The notes under the pieces: model-generated
What the model saw: the letters and a program-made list of their open reading frames with translations, nothing else
What the model was told of the DNA's origin: nothing
Databases searched by the model: none
Assembly (NCBI GenBank): GCA_026707225.1
Contig: JAPOXG010000025.1
Coordinates: 109,914 to 173,913, forward strand
DNA from: Chloroflexota bacterium
GTDB taxonomy: Bacteria > Chloroflexota > Anaerolineae > Aggregatilineales > Phototrophicaceae
DNA: 64,000 bases
Direction of reading: 5' to 3'
Shown: positions 8,881 to 20,600 of the stretch, one piece after another
Position numbering within the stretch: the stretch's first letter is position 1
Layout: the number at the start of each line of letters is the position of its first letter
Program-made: the position numbers and the translations under genes

Positions 8881-9378
8881 TCAAGCGAGGTCGCCCGCTT
8901 GCTTTTCGGCCGGCGGGATCAAATCGCCAGCCAACCAGGGTATGCCATAGCCGACAACGAGATGCCCCGCTTCCGCCAGCGCCGCGCCCAGCGATTCCGT
9001 GTCATGGAAAGCCCACCAATGGTCAGCCGATGGCAGAATCGCCACGCCGAAGTCTTCAACCACCAGTTGGCTCAGTCCGCGCGCCGCCTGCCCCGCGCTG
9101 CTGTCAACCAGGCCATGGCGATTGCGCGAGCGCCTTAGCTGAACGTTGAAACGCGATTGCGCGCGATCCGACCACATGGTATCGCTGTATACGAGGACTT
9201 GGAAATCGATCAAGCCGAAGCAACCATCGGGCAAAGCTCTTAAGAAGCGATACTTTCCGCCCGCCCATTGCATAGGCGCGTCTTGCAACTGATAGCCGGC
9301 GGCGCTGAATGCCTGCCCCACCACAGTTTGCAGCAAAGTCTTGAAGTAATCCTGCCCAGCTTGCCGTTCCTGCACCAT
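8881..9378 (-). CDS. Hypothetical protein
   Basis: A 165-residue soluble protein of unknown function. I placed the start at the ATG 9378 (MVQERQAGQDYF); the frame runs further upstream to 9552, but that part is rich in Cys, Arg and Ser and looks non-coding. It has no signal peptide or membrane helix. A basic, aromatic central part (KYRFLRALPDG, DFQVLVYSDTMW) and a WW pair near the C-terminus hint at a mixed alpha/beta fold of the DUF4304 type, which I cannot confirm. It lies 101 bp downstream of the DUF255 gene on the same strand. Confidence 0.55.
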   Translation of the reverse strand: MVQERQAGQDYFKTLLQTVVGQAFSAAGYQLQDAPMQWAGGKYRFLRALPDGCFGLIDFQVLVYSDTMWSDRAQSRFNVQLRRSRNRHGLVDSSAGQAARGLSQLVVEDFGVAILPSADHWWAFHDTESLGAALAEAGHLVVGYGIPWLAGDLIPPAEKQAGDLA

Positions 9379-9479
9379 GAGCGAACCTGTCTGACGAGAC
9401 GACCGACCCGTTTGCTTACAGCAATGGCGGCGAACGCGCGGCCTTCCAGGCATCATTGACGAACACATGCAAGCGGCGC

Positions 9480-11549
9480 TTAACGCTCGGAAAGCAACGC
9501 CTCGGTCTCGGCAGCTGTTGTCACCGGCATCTTGCAGGCGAAATGGCGGCAAACATAAACTGTCGCCTTGCCGTCGCGTTTCCTGCGCGCGCTCAGCAGC
9601 GGAATCAGTTCATGTTGCTCGACATCGTCTTCCGCAAAGGCGCTGATCAGATTCGGACGATAGGGCTGGTGAAGAGCATCCAAGAGTTCGATAGCGGCGC
9701 CGTCGGCGCGGTCGCCGATGACCGCCACTTCAGCGATGCCCTGAATCAGCATATCCGCGGCGTTCAGGGATTCGGCGAATGCTTGTGGATATTGGCGCAT
9801 GGCATCAGACAGTTTCCGCAATACCTCGCGCGCCGCTTCGTCATAACGTGGATCAGCGGTATATGCCGCCAGGCGCAGAAGCTGCTTGGCCATCATCGCG
9901 TTGCCCGATGGCGTGACGTTGTCTTGCAAGTTTCGAGGCCGCACAATCAGAGCTTCGTGATCGTCGCTCGTGTCATAGAATCCGCCATCTTCGGAAGGGA
10001 AATGCGTCAGCGCCACATCGGCCAGCCGCCGCGCCGCCGCGAACCAGTCTTCCTCATACGTTGACTGATACAGCTCCAGCAGCGCGTCGATCAGGTTGGC
10101 GTAATCTTCCAAATAACCATTGAGCTTGCTCCGTCCATCCTTATGCGTGCGATACAAACGCCCGCTCTCGTCCACCAGCTGATTGAGCAGGAATGCGCCG
10201 GCTCGTCGTGCGGCCGCCAGGTAGTCGTCGCGTTTTAATACGCGAGCCGCTTCCGCCAGGCTCGCCAGCATCAAGCCGTTCCAGGACGTCAGAATCTTGT
10301 CGTCCAAGCCCGGTGGCACGCGCTCAGCGCGAACGGCATATAGTTGCCGCTTGATCCAGTCCAGGGCGCTGATCAGATCATCAACCGACAGCCCGAGCAA
10401 TTGGGCAGTCTCATCCAGGGGGCGCGGCAGGTGCAGGATGTTGGCGCCTTCGAAGTTGCCCTGCGGCCTCATGCCGAAGGTCTCGATGACAATTTCCAGC
10501 GCGCGCGGAACTTGCTCGCGAATCGGCTCCAGCGCTTCCACCGCCTCCTCAATGGTCCAAACGAAGAACTTGCCCTCTTCGCCCTCGCTGTCGGCATCGG
10601 TGGCGCTGTAGAAGCCGCCGCTCGAGGCAGTCATCTCGCGCAAGATATAATCGTAAATGTCCACGGCGATAGACTTGAAAAAATCATCGCCGCTGATCTG
10701 CCAGGCATGCAGATAGAGCCGGCTAAGTTGAGCGTTGTCATAAAGCATCTTCTCAAAATGCGGTACCAGCCAATGGGCGTCGACACTGTAACGGGCGAAG
10801 CCGCCCCCGATCTGATCGTAGATCCCGCCATGCGCCATCTGCCGCAACGTGAAGGTCGCCAAATTGAGCGCCTCTTCGTCGCCCGCGCGCGCATGATGAC
10901 GCAGCAGAAATTCCAAACTGATCGGATTCGGGAACTTCGGCTGAGCGCCGAAACCGCCGTTTTGCCGGTCAACGCTTGACAGCATGGTCCGCGCCGCCTC
11001 GTCCAGCATGTCGTTGGTCAGGCCGCTGTCGTCCGCGCGACCAATCGCCAGCACATCACGCTTCAGCGCCTCATGCAGATTGTCCGCTTGCTTCTCGAGG
11101 TTCTCTCTCTGGTTGCGATAAGCGTTATGTACAGCGCCCATCAGCTGCGTGAACGACGGCGTGCCATAGCGCTGTACTTTGGGATAGTAGGTGCCGCCAT
11201 AAAATGGGCGGCCGTCCGGCAGCAAAAAGACGGTCATGGGCCAGCCGCCCTGCCCGGCAATCGCCTGCACCGCCCCCATATAGATGTCATCGACATCGGG
11301 CCGCTCTTCCCGATCGACCTTCACGTTGACGAAGAGGGCGTTCATCATCCCCGCCGTCGCTTCGTCTTCAAAGCTTTCATGCGCCATCACGTGACACCAG
11401 TGGCAGGCGCTGTAGCCAATGCTCAGCAGGACCGGCTTGTCCTGCTCGCGCGCGATGCGAAAAGCCTCCGCGCCCCAGGGATGCCAATCCACCGGGTTGT
11501 CAGCGTGCTGCAGCAGATAGGGACTGGTCTCGTCTTTCAATCGATTCAT
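9480..11549 (-). CDS. DUF255 thioredoxin-domain protein (YyaL/SPATA20 family)
   Basis: A 689-residue cytoplasmic protein. It opens with the family signature [21 protein letters not shown] and a thioredoxin-like domain with the CxxC motif in [15 protein letters not shown]. The rest is an (alpha/alpha)6-barrel-like region resembling N-acylglucosamine epimerase folds, including [27 protein letters not shown] and [14 protein letters not shown]. The biochemical role of the family is unsettled. The start is the ATG at 11549; an upstream in-frame start at 11606 lacks a conserved beginning. Confidence 0.88.
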   Translation of the reverse strand: MNRLKDETSPYLLQHADNPVDWHPWGAEAFRIAREQDKPVLLSIGYSACHWCHVMAHESFEDEATAGMMNALFVNVKVDREERPDVDDIYMGAVQAIAGQGGWPMTVFLLPDGRPFYGGTYYPKVQRYGTPSFTQLMGAVHNAYRNQRENLEKQADNLHEALKRDVLAIGRADDSGLTNDMLDEAARTMLSSVDRQNGGFGAQPKFPNPISLEFLLRHHARAGDEEALNLATFTLRQMAHGGIYDQIGGGFARYSVDAHWLVPHFEKMLYDNAQLSRLYLHAWQISGDDFFKSIAVDIYDYILREMTASSGGFYSATDADSEGEEGKFFVWTIEEAVEALEPIREQVPRALEIVIETFGMRPQGNFEGANILHLPRPLDETAQLLGLSVDDLISALDWIKRQLYAVRAERVPPGLDDKILTSWNGLMLASLAEAARVLKRDDYLAAARRAGAFLLNQLVDESGRLYRTHKDGRSKLNGYLEDYANLIDALLELYQSTYEEDWFAAARRLADVALTHFPSEDGGFYDTSDDHEALIVRPRNLQDNVTPSGNAMMAKQLLRLAAYTADPRYDEAAREVLRKLSDAMRQYPQAFAESLNAADMLIQGIAEVAVIGDRADGAAIELLDALHQPYRPNLISAFAEDDVEQHELIPLLSARRKRDGKATVYVCRHFACKMPVTTAAETEALLSER

Positions 11550-11866
11550 GCTGCATCTCGGTCGGCTCTCATGTCCATTGACATCACACACAGCGTCTGT
11601 TCCCAAAATAATAACGGTGATTCGCCGCTAGCGAAATCGTGATTCGCGCCTCAGCGGCGTCAGCATGCGCCGCCCGCGCCGTGAACGGCAGCAAGCGAGG
11701 CCGCAACCGACCGGCGAAATCGCTCGTATTTCATGGTATCATCGCCTAGCGCAGCCCTACATTGAAGGCGCAGCCGAGGCATTCTAAGACAAGTCTTGCA
11801 CAATTCCCGCCGCTGATACGGTATAATCAGGATATACAAGCCGCTTTTCGAGGCTACGATCTATCG
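11550..11866. promoter_or_regulatory. Divergent regulatory region between the DUF255 gene and ftsH
   Basis: This 317-bp gap contains a TATAAT at 11822-11827 as the probable -10 box of ftsH. TTGCAC at 11796-11801 is the best -35 candidate, but the spacing is a long 20 bp. A TATTAT on the minus strand near 11608-11613 may serve the DUF255 gene. CGCCGCT and AGCGGCG form a loose 7-bp inverted repeat near 11622-11660. No gene is seen. Confidence 0.4.
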
Positions 11867-13894
<2,028 letters not shown>

Positions 13895-13935
13895 AGCGAT
13901 TGCCCGGCAATCAGCGCGCAGTCTTGCGCAATTCA

Positions 13936-13967
13936 AAAGGGCGAGATTACAACCGGTCTCGCCCTTT
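13936..13967. terminator. Bidirectional terminator between ftsH and the EF-G2 gene
   Basis: An 11-bp perfect stem, AAAGGGCGAGA (13936-13946) and TCTCGCCCTTT (13957-13967), closes a 10-base loop. It is flanked by T residues on both strands and sits between two convergent genes. Confidence 0.8.
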
Positions 13968-13991
13968 GTCATAGCTACATTTCAAATCTGC

Positions 13992-16058
13992 TTATTGCGC
14001 CGTTTCCGCCTCGACTTCGGCGATGATGTCATCCTGCACGTAGTTCGGCACGCGATCGTAGCGGTTGAAATCCATGGTGTAGATGCCGCGCCCGCCGGTC
14101 ATTGATCGGAGGTCATTGCCGTAGCGCAGCATCTCCGCCAGCGGCGCCTCCGCCGTGACGACGCTCTTGATGCCGATCGTGTCCATGCCTTGGACGCGGC
14201 CGCGACGCGTGTTGAGATCGCTCATGATGTCACCCATCATCGACTCGGGGACGGTGATTCGGACATCCATAATCGGCTCCAGCAGAACCGGTTTGGCTTT
14301 GCGGAATGCTTCGCGAAAAGCCTCGCGCCCCGCGATCTGAAACGCGATGTCTTTTGAATCGACCGGATGCTCCTTGCCATCGAAGACGTTGACCTTCACC
14401 CGCTCAACCGGGAAACCGGCGATGACCCCCGTCGGCAAGACCGCGCGAATGCCCTTCTCGGTCGACGCGACAAATTGCTGGGAGATCGCCCCGCCAAAGA
14501 CCGACGATTCGAACTCGAAGCCCTCAATCGTCGGCTCGATTTTCAGATCCACGCGCCCGTATTGCCCGGCGCCGCCCGTCTGTTTCTTGTGCGTATAGCT
14601 CGATTCGGCGTTGCCAGTAATCGTCTCGCGATAGGGTACCTTGGGCATGTAGGTGTCGATGCCGACCCCCAAGGCTTCGGCCCGCTTCAGCGTGACGTCA
14701 AGGTGAATCTGGCCCATGCCCTCAAGGACGGTCTGCCGCGTATCGCCATCTTGGCGCCAACGCAAGGTCGGGTCGGCATCACAGAGGTTGCTGAGCGTCG
14801 GTCCCATTTTAGCGCTATCGGCTTGCGTGCGCGGCGCAACCGCCATCATATAAAGCGGCGCCGGGAAATCAGGCGCGACGACGCGGACATCAGAATCGGC
14901 AGCGACAAAGGTATCGCCCGTCTTGGTCTCGCTCAGCTTCGCCACCACGCCAATATCGCCCGCGCGCATCATCGAGATCGGCAGCTGTTCCTTGCCGCGC
15001 ATGACGAAAAGCGAATTGAAACGCTCACTGGCGCCGCTGTTTCCATTTGTGTAGCGTCCATCATCTGAAATCGAGCCGGAAAAAATGCGGAAGTAGTTAA
15101 GCGTGCCGACAAATCGGTCATTCAATGTTTTGAAGACATAAGCCACCAGGGGATCGTCATCGGCATGAGGCGCGCCCAGCACATCGGTTTCTTCGCCGCG
15201 CATGATATTCACGCGCCGCTCGTTTGGCGCTGTGGTGTAGGCGACCAGCGCCTCCAATAACGGGATGGTGCCGATGTTTTCGGTGGCGGATGTGGTGAAG
15301 ACTGGCACCGTCTTCAGCTCGGGCGAGCGCGATGCCTTGCGCATGCCCTGGCGGATCTCGTCAAAGGACAGCGACTCTTCTTCAAAGTATTTCTCCAGCA
15401 GATCGTCATCGGCTTCGGCAGCGGCTTCCATCAATTCCATATGCGCCTCGTCCAGCGCGTCGGCATAGTCATCAGGAAGATCGGAACGTTCCGCGCCATC
15501 GCCCAGATAAGCTTTCCGCGTCAGGGCATTGGCGACTCCTTTGTAGTCCTCCTGCTGCCCGATTGGCAGCATGATGGGGATGAACTTGTAGTCGTCAAAT
15601 TGGCCGCGCAACTGGTCGAGCACGACTTCGTAATTGGCGTTTTCACGGTCCATCTTGTTGATAACGGCAATGATTGGCTGTTCGCTGATGCGGGCATACT
15701 CCCAAGCCAGTTCCGTACCCACTTCCACACCGGCGACCGCGTCGATCACCACAATCACGGAATCGGCGGCCAGTATCGCATTCTTGAGCTCCCCTTGAAA
15801 GTCGGTGAAGCCGGGCGTGTCCAGCAAGTTGATCTTGATGTCATTGAATTCTACGGGCGCCAAAGATGTGGACAGGGACAAGCCGCGCTCCCTCTCTTCA
15901 TCATCCCAGTCGGAAACCATATTCGATTCGGAAATATGCCCCATCCGATTCGTGGCGCCGGTGCTGTACAAGAGCGCCTCCACTAATGATGTCTTGCCAC
16001 AGCTTTGATGCCCCACTAAGGCGACGTTTCTAATGTTTGCCGTCTGGTATTCCTTCAT
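13992..16058 (-). CDS. Elongation factor G-like GTPase (EF-G2 type)
   Basis: A 688-residue translational GTPase with the five-domain EF-G layout. The P-loop is GHQSCGKT (residues 16-23), not the AHIDAGKT of canonical EF-G. Switch regions include ERERGLSLSTS and DTPGFTDF, and the NKMD motif is present. Domain IV contains the HKKQTGGAGQYGRV block. The P-loop and the ERERGLSLS form (instead of ERGITI) place it with the EF-G2 paralogues rather than the housekeeping factor; its cellular role is not well defined. The start is the ATG at 16058. A TACAAT on the minus strand near 16142-16147 may be the -10 box. Confidence 0.87.
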   Translation of the reverse strand: MKEYQTANIRNVALVGHQSCGKTSLVEALLYSTGATNRMGHISESNMVSDWDDEERERGLSLSTSLAPVEFNDIKINLLDTPGFTDFQGELKNAILAADSVIVVIDAVAGVEVGTELAWEYARISEQPIIAVINKMDRENANYEVVLDQLRGQFDDYKFIPIMLPIGQQEDYKGVANALTRKAYLGDGAERSDLPDDYADALDEAHMELMEAAAEADDDLLEKYFEEESLSFDEIRQGMRKASRSPELKTVPVFTTSATENIGTIPLLEALVAYTTAPNERRVNIMRGEETDVLGAPHADDDPLVAYVFKTLNDRFVGTLNYFRIFSGSISDDGRYTNGNSGASERFNSLFVMRGKEQLPISMMRAGDIGVVAKLSETKTGDTFVAADSDVRVVAPDFPAPLYMMAVAPRTQADSAKMGPTLSNLCDADPTLRWRQDGDTRQTVLEGMGQIHLDVTLKRAEALGVGIDTYMPKVPYRETITGNAESSYTHKKQTGGAGQYGRVDLKIEPTIEGFEFESSVFGGAISQQFVASTEKGIRAVLPTGVIAGFPVERVKVNVFDGKEHPVDSKDIAFQIAGREAFREAFRKAKPVLLEPIMDVRITVPESMMGDIMSDLNTRRGRVQGMDTIGIKSVVTAEAPLAEMLRYGNDLRSMTGGRGIYTMDFNRYDRVPNYVQDDIIAEVEAETAQ

Positions 16059-16304
16059 TGCGATTTTTCCCCAACACAAACCTGGATCTGGTTTCCAGAA
16101 GCTGACAAATGACGGCTCTTGGCGAGCCGAGAGCGTATTGGATTGTATAGACGGGAGGCGCGATTGTCAAAGTCGCATCTAGGACTTTATCCGCATCCTC
16201 GGAATCATAAACGCCCCGCGAATGTATAATCGATCTCGACAATGCTAACCAATGAATACGCGCCGCTATTGTCATCTGGCTGACAGCATTTCAAGGAGCG
16301 CCTG

Positions 16305-17567
16305 TTGCGCCGAAGAGCTTTCGCAAATGCGCTGATTGTCGTCTTTGCGGTGACGCTGACTATGATTCTGTTGGAAGTCTTGGTCCGCGTCGCTGGCACA
16401 ACCGATGCCGACGGGCGCTTCACGCTTCTGGACTTCAGCTTGGAATCGCAGAGTTTGCCCGTTAACGAGCTGCGTGGGCAAATCGAGGGTTATATCGCCA
16501 ACAAAGACATAGCCGTCGTGATTTACGATGAATGGACGGGCTGGTCGTTTCGCCCCAATTCAGTCCGTCAAGGCGGAACATTTACCATCAACAGCGCCGG
16601 CTTTCGCGCGGAACGAGACTTTGACCTGAGCCCGCCGCCTGATACGCTGCGCATCGCCGTTTTCGGCGACTCATTCACCGCCGGCGACGACGTTGGCGAC
16701 GACGAAGTCTGGGGTCACCTGCTCGAGCGCGCACTGAACGAGGCCGGCATCAGAGCGGAAGTGCTGAACTTCGGCGTCGGCGCCTTTGGCATGGGGCAGG
16801 CTTATTTGCGCTGGCAGCGCCTCGGCAAGAGCTTTGCGCCGGATATCGTCTTATTCGGTTTGCAGCCGGAGAATCTCAAACGAAACGTAAATGTCTTCCG
16901 GCAGTTGCTCCACCGTAGCGGACCCGCCTTTTCCAAGCCGCGCTTCGCCCTGATCGACGACGAACTTCAGCTGCTGAATGTTCCGACTTTGCCGCCCGAA
17001 CAGTTAATGGACGTCTTTGAAAACTTCAGCAATCACCCGCTCGCGCCCTTCGAATTCTATTATCAGAGCCGCTTCACGGCAGCGCGCTGGTGGTCCGCGA
17101 GCCGGCTGTTCAGCCTAGTCTTTGAAGCGCTGAGGCAGGCCGAAGACGAACCAGACATTTACCGCCCGGGCAGCGAAGGCGGGGAGCTGGGCCAAGCGAT
17201 CATTGACGCCTTTGCCCAAGACGTCAATAAAGCCGGCGCCGAATTCGTCGTGCTTCATCTGCCGCTGCAAAGTCATCTCATTCGCTATTTCAGCAACCTG
17301 CCCCGTCCTCGCCCGGTTTACGACTTTCTCCTGGAACATAGCCGCAAGTCCTACCACTACATCGCGCTGGAGGAGCATCTGCAGCCGATGCACGTGGATG
17401 ACAAATTCTGGAGCCCGACGAAGCACTATGGTCCGCTCCTGCATGCGCTTGTCGCCGAAGTCGCCGCCGGCGAAATCTCCACTTGCATCGAGAGCGGCGC
17501 CTGTCGCGCGCCCCGCTTCGCTGATAGCAGCGCGTTTATGCCAGCCGAAGCAACCGTGGACGGCTAG
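16305..17567 (+). CDS. Membrane-anchored SGNH/GDSL-like hydrolase
   Basis: A 420-residue protein with an N-terminal signal anchor (ANALIVVFAVTLTMILLEVLV). The SGNH block I nucleophile motif is FGDSFTAGDDVGDD; further blocks are NFGVGAFGMGQAYLRW and FGLQPENLKRN. The C-terminal Asp/His pair is probably in HVDDKFWSPTKHYG. It would act outside the membrane as an esterase or acyl-transferring hydrolase, perhaps on envelope glycans; the substrate is unknown. The start is TTG, decided by AAGGAG six bases upstream. A TATAAT lies at 16225-16230. Confidence 0.8.
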   Translation: MRRRAFANALIVVFAVTLTMILLEVLVRVAGTTDADGRFTLLDFSLESQSLPVNELRGQIEGYIANKDIAVVIYDEWTGWSFRPNSVRQGGTFTINSAGFRAERDFDLSPPPDTLRIAVFGDSFTAGDDVGDDEVWGHLLERALNEAGIRAEVLNFGVGAFGMGQAYLRWQRLGKSFAPDIVLFGLQPENLKRNVNVFRQLLHRSGPAFSKPRFALIDDELQLLNVPTLPPEQLMDVFENFSNHPLAPFEFYYQSRFTAARWWSASRLFSLVFEALRQAEDEPDIYRPGSEGGELGQAIIDAFAQDVNKAGAEFVVLHLPLQSHLIRYFSNLPRPRPVYDFLLEHSRKSYHYIALEEHLQPMHVDDKFWSPTKHYGPLLHALVAEVAAGEISTCIESGACRAPRFADSSAFMPAEATVDG

Positions 17568-17666
17568 CTATCGCGTTTGACCGCGGCTCGACTCCGCATA
17601 GTTCCTGGCATTCAGCCATGATAGAATGTCAGCCCAAGCTTGACGAAACAGGAGTCCATTCCAGCA

Positions 17667-20600
17667 ATGACACACAATGACTTTCTCTTTCGCGGGGGCG
17701 TCGATGAGTTGGACCCGGCGGTCGCCGAACTGATCCGGCATGAGACCGCGCGGCAGCAGGAAAAACTGATCCTGATTCCGTCGGAGAGCGCCGTGCCTTT
17801 TGCCGTGCGCAATGCAATCAGTTCTCCTTTCCACAACCTTTACGCCGAGGGCTATCCGCTCGACAACTCACGGAAGATGACCCAGAGCGAAATTCTGGAT
17901 TATGATCAGCGGCTGCCGGAGTTTCGCCGTCAAGCCGACCAGCGCTATTACAAGGGGACGGAATATGCGAACATACTGGAGTCGCTGGCGCGCCGCCGCG
18001 CCGCCGAGCGCTTTGCCGGCAATGGACTGCGCGCGGACGACCTGTTCGTCAACGTTCAGCCGCTCTCGGGCGCTCCCGCCAATAACGCCGTCTACAGCGC
18101 CCTGCTCAATGTCGGCGACACCGTCATGGGCATGGACTTGATTATGGGCGGGCATCTCACGCATGGCAGCCCGGTCAACCGCAGCGGCATCAATTACAGC
18201 ATCGTCAGCTATTCCATCTGTCCCAAGACTGAGCGCCTCGATTATGAACAGATCCGCGACCTGGCGCGCGAGCGCAAACCCCGGCTCATCATCGGCGGAT
18301 TCAGCAGCTACCCGTACCAGGCCGACTGGGCGGCTTTCCGCAGCATCGCCGACGAGGTCGGCGCCTTCTTGCTCGCCGATGTCGCCCATGTCGCCGGCTT
18401 GATCGCCGCGGGCTTGTACCCCAACCCGGTTGGCATCGCCGATGTCGTCAGCTTCACCAGCCATAAGACCCTCAATGGACCGCGCGGCGCCGTCCTCATC
18501 ACCCATCGCAAAGACCTGTCGCGCAAGCTCGACCGCGCCGTCTTTCCTGGCGAACAAGGCGGACCCCACATCAACACAATGGCGGGGCTGGCGGTCGCGC
18601 TGCGCATCGCGGATAGCGAGCAGTTCCGCGACCTGCAGCGGGAGACGCTGGCAAACGCCGTCCGGCTGGGGAACAAGCTGCAAGCGCGCGGCTTGCGCCT
18701 GCCTTACGGCGGCACCGATACGCACCTGCTGCTGCTGGATTGCAAGACGATCGTCGGCGCTGATGACACGAAGCTCAGTGGCGACATGGCAGCGCGCATC
18801 CTCGACCTGGCTGGCATCGTCGTCAACCGCCAGACGATTCCGGGCGATACTTCGGCGCTGCGGCCCAGCGGCATTCGACTCGGAACCACCTGGGTCACAC
18901 AGCGAGGCATGGGAGCAGCCGAGATAGACGAGCTGGGTGATATCATCGCCGATGTGCTGCAAGCCTGCCTGCCCTTCAGCCTTACCGGGCGCCTGCGTCC
19001 GCTGCCACGCGCCAAAATCGACTTCGACCTGCTTCAGACCGCTGCCGCGCGTTCGCGCGAGTTGGCTCGGCGCATCGGCATTGACACCGACGCCAAGGCT
19101 GACGGATATCCTCACTTCTTTACGGGCGCCGCCGAGCCCCCTTCCCCTGCAGACGAAGCACCTGTAGGGGCGCAACACCAACCTCCCCCTAAATCCCCCC
19201 CCACCGCCAGTGAAGAAGCTGTAGGGGCGACCTACCAGGTCGCCCGAGATGCGCAGGGTAGCCGCGGGCGACATACTATGTCGCCCCTACGACAGCATAG
19301 GAAGGGGGGAGGGGTTGAATCGCCCGCTGGCGGCGGGCACAACATACCGCCCCTAGAAGTAAGCGTCGCGGGCGCGGCCGCCGGCGACTTCCTGCAAGTC
19401 GCGACAACCAGCGATGTCGCCGCGCTCAATGACGGCGAGAGCCAGCCGACGCGCCTCCTTGAGCGTGACGGCTCGGTGATGGCCAGCGGCGAGATCACCC
19501 GTCTGTCTGCGAGCGAATATCGGCTGAACATCGCGGGTGCCGCCGACCGCGCCGTCGCCTGGCTGCGCGCGCTCAGCGATGGATTCGTCCGCTTTGATGA
19601 CCAGGACATCCACGCCAAGCTGCCGGGTCCGGTCGCCGTCAAGCTGATCGGTAGGGGCGAGCCAAGCCCATCCCACCCCAGCGAGCTAAGGGAGGACTTG
19701 CAATCCTCCTTCCCTAGTTTACTGGGGAAGGGGCCGGGGGATGGGGTTGAGGGGGGTGAAGCCACCAGCGCCGGCTACGACGCAAAGGCATACCACATTG
19801 GCATCAACGGCGAGAAGTTCGGCATGCCAACCCCTCCCCTCGGCCCCCTTCCCGAGGCAGCTGGGAGAGGGGGCGCTAAACGCGAACCGCTAGTGTCAGC
19901 AGACGACGCACGAGCGGCAAAGTCCCCCTCCATTGCTATGGGGGGGGATTTAGGGGGGGGTTGGTCTGAGCCAGGGGGAGCGGTTGAGGTCGGTTCAGCT
20001 CCCCTCCCCATGTTCGTCCCCGATAGCGCCCCTGCGCGACCCCTGCTGGAAACGCCGCTGCATAGCCTGCATCTGGAGTTGGGCGCGAAGATGGCGCCCT
20101 TCGCCGGTTACGACATGCCGCTCTGGTACAAGTCGGTCAGCGAGGAGCACGCGGCCGTGCGCGAGGACGCCGGCATCTTTGATGTGGCGCACATGGGCGT
20201 CTTTGACCTGCGCGGGCGCGGCGCTCTAGCCTTCCTCGACCAAGTCGCCACCAACGACGTCAGGCGCCTGAAAGTCGGCGGCTCTCACTATACCTACCTG
20301 CTGGATGTGGATGGCATCCCGCTCGACGACCTGATGATCTATCGACTCGCCGAAGATCATTTCCTCGCCGTGGTCAACGCCTCCAACAATGACAAAAACT
20401 GGGCTTGGCTAAATGCGGTAATCGCCGGCGAAGTCATGATCGACCGGTCTCATCCGAGCCGCCGCATTGCACCCGCGCCAACCCCATCCCCCGCCGACGA
20501 AGAACCTGTAGGGGCGACCTACCAGGTCGCCCGCAATGCGCAAGGTAAAGGCGGGCGACATAATATGTCGCCCCTACAACAGCCCCGATTTGTCCTGCGC

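Noticed and set aside
11762..11866. Extended N-terminus for FtsH from 11762
   Set aside because: The segment covers the TATAAT at 11822-11827 and has no ribosome-binding site; the ATG at 11867 leads directly into a normal FtsH start.
19214..19295. CRISPR array made of the GTAGGGGCGAC repeats
   Set aside because: Copies are few, irregularly spaced over more than 3 kb, and have internal hairpins instead of uniform spacers.
19232..19765. Minus-strand ORF across the GlyA-GcvT repeat region
   Set aside because: It is open only because the palindromic repeats lack stops on both strands; the product is low-complexity and the plus-strand frame continues real domains.
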